A stretch of 46,289 bases of DNA from an uncultured Coriobacteriaceae bacterium (GTDB taxonomy: Bacteria; Actinomycetota; Coriobacteriia; Coriobacteriales; Atopobiaceae): positions 1-46,289 of the forward strand of contig CADBDT010000034.1 in the NCBI GenBank assembly GCA_902793465.1. The letters run 5' to 3'. Below are positions 17,653-24,659 of the stretch, piece after piece (position 1 is the stretch's first letter; every line of letters starts with the position of its first letter). The notes beneath the pieces were generated by a model. The model was not told the origin of the DNA. It saw nothing but the letters and a program-made list of their open reading frames with translations, and did not search any database. The translations under genes were made by a program, and so were the position numbers.

Positions 17653-18261
17653 ATGAGTACAGGTAAGCGGCGACTGCCCAAGATTACGTTTAATTCCCCC
17701 GTAGTACTGGTATTCGTCTTTATCTGCGTGGGCGTTCAAGTGTTGAGCACGATTACAGGCGGCGCCACCACGCAGATGTTCTTTACCGCAAAGCCAGGTC
17801 CGTGGACCGACCCACTCACCTACCTCTGCCTGGTCACCCACATCTTTGGTCATGCGGGCTGGGACCACATGATCGGGAACATGTCCTACATCCTGCTCCT
17901 TGGTCCACTGCTCGAGGAAAAGTACGGCTCGGGAAGACTTGTGGGCATCATTTTTGCAAGCGCGCTTGCGGCCAGCATCGCAAACATTGTGTTTCTAAAC
18001 GTAGGCGTTTTGGGCGCAAGCGGCGTCGTGTTTACCTTTATCCTGCTTTCGTCAGTTACCGGCCTACGCGAGGGAGAGCTTCCGCTCACCTTTCTCCTTG
18101 TTGCCGCACTGTACTTTGGCCAACAGGTTTACGGCGCGTTCTTCGTACGTGGCAACGTAAGCTACCTGGGTCACATTGCAGGAGGAATAGTGGGCGGCGT
18201 CGTGGGATTCCTGTTACCTGCGAAGGAAAACAAGGGCACGTCTGGATACGGAATCATATAG
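17653..18261 (+). CDS. Rhomboid family intramembrane serine protease
   Basis: A 202-residue six-helix membrane protein. The catalytic dyad is Ser123 in LGASGVVF and His174 in YLGHIAGG; Asn76 in DHMIGNMSYILLLGP stabilises the oxyanion. These residues are all present, so it should be active and cleave membrane proteins near their transmembrane segments. The ATG has AGGAGG five bases upstream. It is a single gene followed by a hairpin; substrates are not known. Confidence 0.92.
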   Translation: MSTGKRRLPKITFNSPVVLVFVFICVGVQVLSTITGGATTQMFFTAKPGPWTDPLTYLCLVTHIFGHAGWDHMIGNMSYILLLGPLLEEKYGSGRLVGIIFASALAASIANIVFLNVGVLGASGVVFTFILLSSVTGLREGELPLTFLLVAALYFGQQVYGAFFVRGNVSYLGHIAGGIVGGVVGFLLPAKENKGTSGYGII

Positions 18262-18297
18262 GACCACGACCAGGAACAGCATCCTAGTCGTGGCCAA
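18262..18297 (+). terminator. Hairpin after rhomboid gene
   Basis: CCACGAC pairs with GTCGTGG across about 15 bases, right after the rhomboid stop. It lacks a long T-run, so it is a plausible but weak terminator. Confidence 0.55.
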
Positions 18298-18334
18298 TCC
18301 TCAACTAACCTAAATGCTTTGCCCCGCGCCGGGC

Positions 18335-19180
18335 CTACAGCATGGGGAGGATGCTCGCCCTCTCGGACTCGGGGACCCCGAGCTTGTCGAGCGCCTGCTG
18401 GGCCGTCCAGCCCACGCTCTCCATGAGGGCACGCACGTTCTCGACCAGCTTGTCGCGGGCACCCTGCTCCAGACCCTGCTCCAAGCCCTGCTCCAGGCCC
18501 TCGTTGTAGATCTCGTCGCTAATGCGGCACATGCGATCTCTCCCCTCGTCGCTCCTCTTAAGATATTGTACTCTCTCGCGCAGTAACCTGTCATGAATCT
18601 TGTCTGGGTCACTCTCGCAGAAGTCAGCCATGAGCAATCCAAGCTCGTCGTCGCCACGCCACTGTGCGTTGGCATATAGTAGGTGCGCCCCATCGCAGAG
18701 CTCTTTTCCACCAGCTTCTCGCATCTGGTAGTGCCGAAGCGCCCGTCCCGCACCTTCTGGATCCTTCTCTAGAACCACCACAAGCCAGCGCATCGGCAGC
18801 TCTGAATACTTCTGGCTCGATAGCAACGACTCGATATCCATGCTAGACCCGTAGTATCGAAAGCGCTTTGGGTCTAGGTCAGAGCCGCACTGCACCTCCA
18901 GATCGTACTGGTTACCCCATGGGTCCTCTCCCCATACGTCTAGCGCGACCGAATGCGATCCGGCTAGCCGCTTGAGGTCGTGCTGAGTATCTTCTCGTAC
19001 CAGAACAAGGTCTTTGATACCAGTAATTATGCGCAACACGTGCTGCGCCAATGGCAAGTTATCCTTAAAGACCTGCCTCATAAATGTGTCGTCCAGAACG
19101 CGAAACCTCTCCAAACGCTCCAAATCCCTCTGGCGTCGAGTTTCCTTCTCGTCAACAGAAACAACTACCCGCTCACCCAT
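18335..19180 (-). CDS. Rpn-family recombination-promoting nuclease / PD-(D/E)XK transposase-like
   Basis: A 281-residue protein of the Rpn/transposase_31-like group. The N-terminus RVLDDTFMRQVFKDN is the family start. The nuclease core reads SVALDVWGEDPWGNQYDLEV followed by Gln, giving D and ExQ metal-site residues. The C-terminus has three EGLEQG-type repeats, often seen in this family as a coiled end, then a short helical domain. I prefer ATG 19180, with GGAAGGGG upstream, over the earlier frame start. It stands alone at the edge of the accessory region. Its natural role is not settled; promotion of recombination is known for E. coli homologues. Confidence 0.86.
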   Translation of the reverse strand: MGERVVVSVDEKETRRQRDLERLERFRVLDDTFMRQVFKDNLPLAQHVLRIITGIKDLVLVREDTQHDLKRLAGSHSVALDVWGEDPWGNQYDLEVQCGSDLDPKRFRYYGSSMDIESLLSSQKYSELPMRWLVVVLEKDPEGAGRALRHYQMREAGGKELCDGAHLLYANAQWRGDDELGLLMADFCESDPDKIHDRLLRERVQYLKRSDEGRDRMCRISDEIYNEGLEQGLEQGLEQGARDKLVENVRALMESVGWTAQQALDKLGVPESERASILPML

Positions 19181-19325
19181 GCCGCCCCTTCCTCTAGCCG
19201 GCCTCTTGCTAGGTAGTATAGCAGAACATGTGTACGGGTACAAGTGTTCTGTTTAAAGAAATGGGAATGCGAGATGAAGGCAACTACGATTGCGAATTAC
19301 AAATGCATACGAGCCATTCAGGAGT

Positions 19326-19901
19326 CTATTCCCCACAGTGGCGCGAGCGCTTGCCTAAACGTGTGAGCGATTGCCGCGTAAGCCACCAGGCACCATAGCC
19401 AACAAGGGAGCTGGCAACGTTTAGAACGACGTCCGCAGGCTCGCACTCACCGCACGCCAGCAGGTACTGGGCCGTCTCGATACAACCGGATAGCGCCAGG
19501 GAAGCCAGCAGCGTTCCGCCTAATCCCAGTCCCAGCGCAACAGGAAACAGGAAGCCCACAGGAACAAACATGAGCATGTTTGCCAGCGGCTCCGGGTCGA
19601 GCGCGTGGCCTTGGCCAAAGAGGCGCCAGAGTCTGCCCACGACATCGGGGTGCACAACCCGCTTAGCCACCCGCGAACGCACTGCGACTGTGCCCGCGAG
19701 CACCACCGCAACATAGGCGGCCAGCAGCCCGACCGACAGGACACGGCCGGAGCGAACGTCCTTGCTACGCGAATGCGCCACCACGACGCATCCCACCGCT
19801 GCCAGTACTCCCGCAGCCAACGCAACGCCCCACCAGAGAAGGCCAAGCCGAGCCACAAGGTACGTCCACAGGTAGCGCAGAAGTGCAACGAGTTTGTCTA
19901 T
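19326..19901 (-). CDS. VanZ-like membrane protein, copy 1 (apparent ATA start)
   Basis: About 191 residues with four to five hydrophobic segments. VanZ signatures are FGQGHALDPEPLANMLMF, FVPVGFLFP and CEPADVVLNVASSLVGYG. A paralogue lies at 24036-24659. The paralogue starts with GTG behind GGAGGTGCTTTGTC; here the same site reads GAGGAGGTGCTTTGCC followed by ATA. No ATG, GTG or TTG is in frame nearby; the open frame reaches back to 20180 only through a decayed toxin gene. So it starts at the rare ATA codon, or is silenced. VanZ proteins are linked to teicoplanin tolerance, but these small homologues are not assigned. Confidence 0.78.
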   Translation of the reverse strand: MDKLVALLRYLWTYLVARLGLLWWGVALAAGVLAAVGCVVVAHSRSKDVRSGRVLSVGLLAAYVAVVLAGTVAVRSRVAKRVVHPDVVGRLWRLFGQGHALDPEPLANMLMFVPVGFLFPVALGLGLGGTLLASLALSGCIETAQYLLACGECEPADVVLNVASSLVGYGAWWLTRQSLTRLGKRSRHCGE

Positions 19902-19998
19902 GGCAAAGCACCTCCTCGCTCGGTCCCAACTGACCTGTGCTGGCTTGTTCGATAGGACAATATAATCTTTCCGAACGTAAAAATCGGGTGATAGGGGC

Positions 19999-20290
19999 TC
20001 ATTTCCAGCGGCTAATCGGTAGCAACGATAAAGATGTTTTGAATTGAGTCGGCAACGTAGAAGGCCATGCAGTTGCCAACCGGCACCAACGATAGCCGAG
20101 CCGTGCGATTCTGGCGTCGCGGACAGGCGGATGTGCCTCAGGGTTATTGGCGATGTCCGCGACACAGCCTTCGAACTCATCGAGAAGACGCAACGACGCC
20201 GCTTGGTTTCCCAGGCGATCCCTTATGTTGAAACGCCGCATCCGTAAGGTCGCACACCGAAGACCTAGCAATCACGACCGACCAACCGGC
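19999..20290 (-). pseudogene. Decayed ParE/RelE-type toxin, copy 1
   Basis: The minus strand encodes parts of a RelE/ParE-superfamily toxin in shifted frames. It starts with SVVIARSSVCDLTDAAF, then in another frame IRDRLGNQAASLRLLDEFEG and onward to ARIARLGYRW, then in a third frame VGNCMAFYVADS. The last piece matches the toxin remnant VGNYMAFYVADRNSKTVTV at 21569-21671. At least two frameshifts and an early stop make it dead. It lies directly upstream of VanZ copy 1 and downstream of an antitoxin remnant. Confidence 0.82.
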
Positions 20291-20380
20291 CATGCCAGGA
20301 TCCTCTGGCAGGTTGCCTATCACGCTCGCCGCAGGGTGCGTTCCTCCCGCCTCCGCGTCGGCGCGCCAAAGTTGCCGGTT
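20291..20380 (-). pseudogene. Phd antitoxin remnant
   Basis: The minus strand encodes RADAEAGGTHPAASVIGNL, matching RADAEAGRTRPAASVIEDL at the end of the intact Phd antitoxin (21674-21943). The start of the gene and its stop are lost, and the frame runs on into toxin remnant 1. So antitoxin and toxin once stood in the usual order here. Confidence 0.8.
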
Positions 20381-20508
20381 TCTCCTGTTGCATTTAGCTT
20401 TTCAAGCGACGCCTAACAAAGCGGCAGGGAATGACAAATGCGCCTTACGGGTATAGTATTATTCGTAGCGGTAATTCTCGCTGCGGTTGATTGATGGGGA
20501 GGGACAGT

Positions 20509-20688
20509 ATGGCCACTTCGAGCATTTTCAGAACACCACAATTCAGCACGGAGGAGTCTGTCCGTTCCCTCGTGGAGGCAATTGAGGCGACGATGGCGGA
20601 CAAAACCGACTATCGGTCTCGTGCGCCACAAGTAAAGCAGGTAAGGGACCCGAAAGAGATTCGCCGCTTTTTGGAAAACGCCAAATGA
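20509..20688 (+). CDS. Small protein, possible antitoxin of a GNAT module
   Basis: A 59-residue acidic-basic protein, MATSSIFRTPQFSTEE and onward, ending IRRFLENAK. I do not recognise the family. ATG 20509 is preceded by GGGAGGG at good spacing. Its stop overlaps the start of the GNAT gene as ATGA. The small size, tight coupling and position fit an antitoxin preceding its toxin, but it has no visible ribbon-helix-helix or Phd motif; this is inference from arrangement. Confidence 0.7.
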   Translation: MATSSIFRTPQFSTEESVRSLVEAIEATMADKTDYRSRAPQVKQVRDPKEIRRFLENAK

Positions 20689-21263
20689 GCATTCCAAGCA
20701 CGATAAACCTGCTTGACATCATCGATAGCGTGGGCGAAGACGCGGCTCGGTCAATCCTCGCATCGTATTTGTGTCCTCTCAACGAGGATATAGAGTCGTT
20801 TGTCCGCGGCAAGGCTGTTGGGTTCGCAAAGCAGGGCATTGCCCAAACGCATCTGGTTTACCTTACGGTTGACGAGCAGTCGTACCTGGCTGGCTTCTTC
20901 ACGCTAGCAAATAAGGTATTGGTCATAAAGGAATCGGATGTCTCCAAGAGCGTCTTTAAGCGAGCCCGACGCTTTGGTTTGTACGATGAGTCCGCGCGTA
21001 GCGTGAGCATTGCCATGCCGCTAGTTGCGCAGTTTGGGAAGAACTACGCCGATGGACGCGACCTGCTCATATCGGGAAACGACCTGCTCGAGGTTGCGTG
21101 CAATACCGTTGCCGCAATTCAGCGCGACTTAAGTGGCAAGCTTATGTACCTGGAATGCGAGAACAACCCTGCCCTCGTAAGCTTCTACGAGGGCAACGGC
21201 TTCAACCGCATCAACCCATCCAGCTCAGCCGGAGAGCTTCTGCAGTACATGCGCAGGAGCTAA
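20685..21263 (+). CDS. GNAT-family N-acetyltransferase, possibly a toxin
   Basis: A 192-residue acetyltransferase. The N-terminal part CPLNEDIESFVRGKAVGFAK resembles the start of GNAT toxins. A central strand (LVYLTVDEQSYLAGFFTLAN), the region before acetyl-CoA binding (IAMPLVAQFGKNYADG) and the C-terminal motif LMYLECENNPALVSFYEGNG follow in GNAT order. It would transfer acetyl from acetyl-CoA to an amine. In toxin relatives that is the amino group of aminoacyl-tRNA; here this is only a possibility. It is coupled to the 59-residue gene. Broken relatives lie at 22009-22486, 23836-24033 and 28187-28565. Confidence 0.82.
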   Translation: MSIPSTINLLDIIDSVGEDAARSILASYLCPLNEDIESFVRGKAVGFAKQGIAQTHLVYLTVDEQSYLAGFFTLANKVLVIKESDVSKSVFKRARRFGLYDESARSVSIAMPLVAQFGKNYADGRDLLISGNDLLEVACNTVAAIQRDLSGKLMYLECENNPALVSFYEGNGFNRINPSSSAGELLQYMRRS

Positions 21264-21314
21264 GCAGAGTTTGTCCACGCCTCTCTCAAACGGATCGCCG
21301 TATCTATCGCCTTC

Positions 21315-21375
21315 ACCTGAGTAGTAACTCGTTTTGGTACCGAGCAGCGGTACCAAAACGAGTTACTACTCAGGT
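21315..21375. repeat. Perfect 27-bp inverted repeat, 7-base loop
   Basis: ACCTGAGTAGTAACTCGTTT and on to GGTACC (27 bases) is followed by GAGCAGC and then its exact reverse complement. It lies 52 bases after the GNAT stop. There is no T-run, so it is not a standard terminator. The lack of any mismatch suggests a recent origin or strong selection. Confidence 0.9.
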
Positions 21376-21568
21376 ACGAACGCACCGTCTCGTAGCGACA
21401 CCTCTTATGAAGGTTGAATACCTACTGATGAAGAAGCGTAGCGACGAGTTCTGCGGCACCGAGGACCAGTTCAAGTGGGCAGCGCCCGGCCCACTCGCAT
21501 AGCAAGCTGCGGGCGTCGCGCTTGGTTGTCGGAAATTTAGTCGCAGAGTTAACGGAAAGCAGCCAACC

Positions 21569-21671
21569 CTACAAGGCGTCCGACCAGTTAGACCTGCTGT
21601 AGAGCAAACGCTCCACGGTGACCGTCTTGGAGTTGCGGTCAGCAACATAGAAGGCCATGTAGTTGCCAACC
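21569..21671 (-). pseudogene. ParE/RelE-type toxin remnant, copy 2 (C-terminal 33 codons)
   Basis: Directly after the Phd antitoxin, the minus strand reads VGNYMAFYVADRNSKTVTV, then ERLLYSRSNWSDAL and a TAG stop. This is the conserved end of a plasmid-stabilisation toxin of the RelE/ParE superfamily. The start codon region ATGACC overlaps the antitoxin stop as expected, but about two thirds of the toxin is deleted and the remaining part is out of frame with it. Confidence 0.85.
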
Positions 21672-21673
21672 GG

Positions 21674-21943
21674 TCATGCCAAGATCCTCTCTCGCAGGTC
21701 CTCTATCACACTTGCGGCGGGGCGCGTCCTCCCCGCCTCCGCGTCGGCACGCCCCTCCGCGAGGAGCGCCAGGAGCTCGGAGGCCGCGTCCGAGGCGAGC
21801 CGCTCGTATGCCTCCATGCTCATGACCGCGAGGTCTCCGTTTCCGTTCCTGGTGACGAAGACGGGCCGACCCGTCGCATGGCACTCCTCGGAAACGGCGT
21901 TGTACTCGTTGCGCAGCTTCGTGCTGGATATGATTGTGGGCAT
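21674..21943 (-). CDS. Phd/YefM-type antitoxin (intact, toxin deleted)
   Basis: An 89-residue antitoxin. The N-terminal half (MPTIISSTKLRNEYNAVSEE, then PVFVTRNGNGDLAVMSMEAY) is the Phd/YefM DNA-binding fold; the C-terminal part is the toxin-binding tail ending DLRERILA. ATG 21943 has AGGAT upstream and a palindrome with a TATAAT box further up, so it is probably self-regulated. Its partner toxin survives only as a C-terminal scrap, so this is an orphan antitoxin that could still neutralise a related toxin encoded elsewhere. Confidence 0.92.
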   Translation of the reverse strand: MPTIISSTKLRNEYNAVSEECHATGRPVFVTRNGNGDLAVMSMEAYERLASDAASELLALLAEGRADAEAGRTRPAASVIEDLRERILA

Positions 21944-21949
21944 TTTTTC

Positions 21950-21995
21950 ATCCTAAAGATATTGGTATCTTATTTCTTTAGATTATACACCATAG
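21950..21995 (-). promoter_or_regulatory. Promoter and operator-like palindrome of the Phd gene
   Basis: On the minus strand TGTATAATC gives a -10 box (no convincing -35 box), followed by AAGATA CCAA TATCTT (21956-21971), a perfect 6-base inverted repeat between -10 and the ribosome site. Phd-type proteins repress their own promoters by binding such palindromes. Confidence 0.65.
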
Positions 21996-22008
21996 CTCGA
22001 CCTCCGGA

Positions 22009-22314
22009 TTGCCCCTCGCCCAGATCGCCCGCGACAGCAGGTACGGACCGAACCTCCTGGACGGGGCCACGCTGCTCATGAACGCGGAGCGTCAGGCCCG
22101 CCCCGCCTGCGACTATGTGGGCGGAGAGCTCATCTACCTCGATTGCGGCGAGCCACCGCGCGAGTACTACATCGACAAGGGCTGCATCGAGATAGAAGAG
22201 GTTCCGGGCAAGGAGGGCGAGGAGAGCTACTACAAGATGCAGAAGGAGCTCTATCCCGAAAGGTCGCCGATCCTCAAGGCGTTGGTGGACGGCGCTAGCC
22301 GAGAGCCCGATTAA
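22009..22314 (+). pseudogene. GNAT acetyltransferase C-terminal fragment, copy A
   Basis: The frame reads QIARDSRYGPNLLDGATLLM, then ELIYLDCGEPPREYYIDKG, the last two motifs of a GNAT fold (compare LMYLECENNPALVSFYEGNG in the intact 20685 gene). It ends in a 30-residue charged tail. The N-terminal half is missing on this strand; the central and N-terminal parts of what looks like the same gene lie downstream on the opposite strand. Nearly the same fragment recurs at 28187-28471. A GGCGCT/AGCGCC stem ends it. Confidence 0.78.
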
Positions 22315-22319
22315 AGCGC

Positions 22320-22486
22320 CTGTCCCTGGACCTCACAACGCTTAGGAGAATGCGGCGTGCCTGTGTGTAGGAACCGCCAGCGTGACGAAGGCCACCACCT
22401 TCAGCTCGTTCTCCCCCAACGCCTCGCTAGAAAGCGCCAGATAAGTGCGGCTCGCGCCGGTGCCCTCGTTCTGGATAGCATGCGCC
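22320..22486 (-). pseudogene. GNAT acetyltransferase central fragment
   Basis: The minus strand reads AHAIQNEGTGASRTYLALSS, then EALGENELKVVAFVTLAVP and a stop after HAAFS. This is the central strand region of a GNAT enzyme. Its upstream edge, 22464-22486, repeats at 23836-23858 where the N-terminal part of the gene is found. So the gene was split by the intervening 1.35 kb. Confidence 0.75.
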
Positions 22487-22606
22487 AAGTATCTTGTTCG
22501 AGCCGAGGCGGCCATGCGCACGGCAGTGGCCTACGCGTTCAGCAAGAGCCACCAGAGCGACAACGCGTACCTCGATAGAGGCAACGTTCGTTTGCGGGGA
22601 ACAAGG
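22486..22606 (+). pseudogene. Abi_2 (AbiF-like) internal fragment
   Basis: Bases 22486-22584 are identical to 31661-31759 inside the AbiF-like gene (KYLVRAEAAMRTAVAYAFSK, then SHQSDNAYLDRGN). After this the two copies differ by seven bases (CGTTCGT present here, absent there) and then agree again for about 15 bases. Neither copy joins the frame of the second half. Confidence 0.9.
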
Positions 22607-22837
22607 TAGTCGTTTGCTGAGGTTCTGCCTTCTGGTGGCATCGATGTGCAAGCTGAACACAACAGCAAACGTCCTTCTCATACAATTCCCAAAAAAGAAT
22701 CCGTATCATCGGAAATGCGTGGGAACGGTTGTCAACCAGTAATGTGCATGCCGTACGTTTAACACATTACCCTGACCGGCAGCAAGAACCAGCAGAGCAT
22801 GAGTTCGGACACCATAGCATACCAAGGCACGGGCCAC

Positions 22838-22994
22838 GCTGCCCGACGGCTCCACCTTCTTCGGCAGCCTCGTGACCAACGGCCTGGAGCGCTTCGAGCA
22901 GACGTGCGGCTGCATCGTCGCCAATCGCATGAGCGACGGCCTCGACGTCGTGGCCGACCGCGTCTACACCCGCGACCTGTTCCGCAGGGACTGA
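22838..22994 (+). pseudogene. Gene fragment of unknown family
   Basis: A frame without a start reads [20 protein letters not shown], then [20 protein letters not shown] and stops. It looks like the true C-terminal end of a protein by composition, but I do not recognise the family. Confidence 0.45.
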
Positions 22995-23049
22995 TGCACT
23001 GGTTGTAGATGGGTGTATTTCTGCTGGCAATTCGTGGTATTATATACTT

Positions 23050-23111
23050 GGTTTTCCCTTCTTAGGGAGAGCTTCCAAGGGCCGGGGGCTTCCCCCCGGC
23101 TTTGTTTTTTC
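23050..23111 (+). ncRNA. Structured leader RNA upstream of DUF3800 gene
   Basis: After an AT-rich -10-like stretch (TATTATATACT, 23038-23048; no clear -35) come a small hairpin TCCCT/AGGGA and then GCCGGGGG CTTC CCCCCGGC followed by TTTGTTTTTTC, a textbook intrinsic terminator. The product would be a ~60-nt RNA ending 19 bases before the DUF3800 start. Conserved RNA motifs upstream of DUF3800 genes have been described by comparative genomics (the DUF3800 RNA motifs); whether this is one of those classes needs a covariance-model search. Confidence 0.65.
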
Positions 23112-23129
23112 TTGATTGGAGTCAACAAG

Positions 23130-23801
23130 GTGTCTGAACTGTCTATCCTCGTAGACGAAAGCGGCGACATGGGCACCGTCTCCAAGTACTACCTCATAAC
23201 GCTGGTGTTTCACGACCAGCGAGACTCTTTAACGAAGAGAATTCGCACTTACGAGCAATCGCTGCGCCAAGAGTCCCTTCCAGATCAAGTATTTCATCTG
23301 TCGCCCCTCATAAACGCCCATGACGACTATGCAAACATGGATTCCCGCAAGCGCAAAAGGCTGCTATCCCTTTTTAGGGCGTTCACCGACCACCTGCCAT
23401 TTCTGTACCGCACGTTCGCATACCGAAAAGCAGAGTATAGCAATAACGAGGCTTTACTCAACCGCGTGAAACGTGACATCGTGAACTACCTCTTCGACCA
23501 CCTGGAGTTTTTCCAATCGTTCGATACCGTAAAGGTCTATTACGACAACGGGCAGCCGTTGGTTACTAGCGCCTTACACCAAGCAATAGACTATGCGCTT
23601 TCGCGGGATGCGGTAGTCTATCGTGACGCATCGCCGACAAAGTACAGACTATTGCAAGTGGCTGACTATGCTTGTGGAATCGAGCTGACGGCCATTAAGT
23701 ACAATAACCGCGAGCAGGCTTCGACCGACGCCCTTTTCTTCGGAAAGTGGGCAGACTTCAAGAGAAACCACATCAGAAAGCTTCGTAAGCACCTGCTATA
23801 A
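23130..23801 (+). CDS. DUF3800 protein (RNase H-like fold)
   Basis: A 223-residue protein of family DUF3800. It begins SELSILVDESGDMGTVSKYY with the typical DESGD (Asp9, Glu10, Asp13). It has VKVYYDNGQ in the middle and QVADYACGIEL near the end (Asp179), an acidic set suggesting an RNase H-like nuclease site. The GTG start at 23130 has TTGGAG eight bases upstream. It follows a small structured RNA. The gene and RNA lie inside a 1.35-kb segment bordered by 23-bp direct repeats that splits a GNAT gene. The biological role is unknown; an RNA-controlled toxin or defence nuclease is plausible. Confidence 0.88.
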   Translation: MSELSILVDESGDMGTVSKYYLITLVFHDQRDSLTKRIRTYEQSLRQESLPDQVFHLSPLINAHDDYANMDSRKRKRLLSLFRAFTDHLPFLYRTFAYRKAEYSNNEALLNRVKRDIVNYLFDHLEFFQSFDTVKVYYDNGQPLVTSALHQAIDYALSRDAVVYRDASPTKYRLLQVADYACGIELTAIKYNNREQASTDALFFGKWADFKRNHIRKLRKHLL

Positions 23802-23835
23802 CAAGCATTTGAGAGGTTGAGACTATGCGTAAGAA

Positions 23836-24033
23836 CCTCGTTCTGGATGGCATGCGCCTTGAGGAAGAATGCCACGTCGGCGTCCCGCTCGCATTCGAAA
23901 CGGGAGAACGCCCTGCGGATGTTGGACTTGGAGAACCCCTCGGCGAGCAGGTCGCCGAGGAATGCTAACGTCGTGGGTATGGGCATGGCGTCTACTTGAA
24001 CTTCTTGAGATCGAGCTTGAGGTCCGCCATCCG
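23836..24033 (-). pseudogene. GNAT acetyltransferase N-terminal fragment
   Basis: The minus strand encodes MADLKLDLKKFK, then, after an in-frame stop, a second stretch TTLAFLGDLLAEGFSKSNIR, then FECERDADVAFFLKAHAIQN. This is the usual start of GNAT toxin-like proteins. The frame breaks at the 23-base direct repeat shared with the central fragment at 22464-22486. It starts next to the end of VanZ copy 2. Confidence 0.7.
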
Positions 24034-24035
24034 GG

Positions 24036-24659
24036 TCAGCTTGAGCGGCTCCCCGGGCGAGGCCATGTGCCCGCATAGGATCGCGCGCCCCGCATGTGTC
24101 GCGGACGACGACCGGCGTACGACCGAAGCCAGCACGCCAGCCTCCAGACGGCGTAGCCCACGAGCGCCCCGGCAACGTTGAGCACCACGTCGGCGGGCTC
24201 GCACTCCCCTCGCGCCAGCAGGTACTGGGCAGCTTCGATGCAGGCGGAGAGCGCGAGGGAAGACAAGAGCGTCCGTCGCGCCCCCCAACCCAGGGCAGCC
24301 GGCAGCAGGAAGCCCACGGGGACGAACATGAGCATGTTTGCCATAGGCTCAGGCTCGAGCGCGTGACCCTGGCCGAAGACACGCCACAGTCGGGCCGCGA
24401 CGTCGAGATGCAGCACCCTGGACTTTATCCGCGAACGCACGGCGACCGTGCCAGCAATCACCACCGCAACGTAGGAGACCAGCAGCCCCGCGCACAGGAC
24501 CCTCCCAGGGCGGGCGGCCCTACCACGAGAGCGCAGCACGGTCGCGCAGCCGACCGAGGCCGCGACACCCGCGACCGCGGCGACGCCCCACCAGAGGGGA
24601 CCGAGCCGCACCACGAGGTACGTCCACAGGTAGCGCAGCAGAGCCGCGATCCTGTCCAC
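24036..24659 (-). CDS. VanZ-like membrane protein, copy 2
   Basis: A 207-residue homologue of the 19326 gene. It shares LRYLWTYLV, WWGVA, VAVVIAGTVAVRSR, FGQGHALEPEPMANMLMFVP and GECEPADVVLNVAGALVGYA, and has four to five membrane helices with a basic tail. The GTG start at 24659 follows GGAGG at nine bases; the longer frame to 24797 has no support. Like copy 1 it lies downstream of a decayed ParE/RelE toxin, so both VanZ genes may come from duplication of one toxin-VanZ block. Its tail differs from copy 1 and overlaps the GNAT remnant zone. Confidence 0.85.
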   Translation of the reverse strand: MDRIAALLRYLWTYLVVRLGPLWWGVAAVAGVAASVGCATVLRSRGRAARPGRVLCAGLLVSYVAVVIAGTVAVRSRIKSRVLHLDVAARLWRVFGQGHALEPEPMANMLMFVPVGFLLPAALGWGARRTLLSSLALSACIEAAQYLLARGECEPADVVLNVAGALVGYAVWRLACWLRSYAGRRPRHMRGARSYAGTWPRPGSRSS

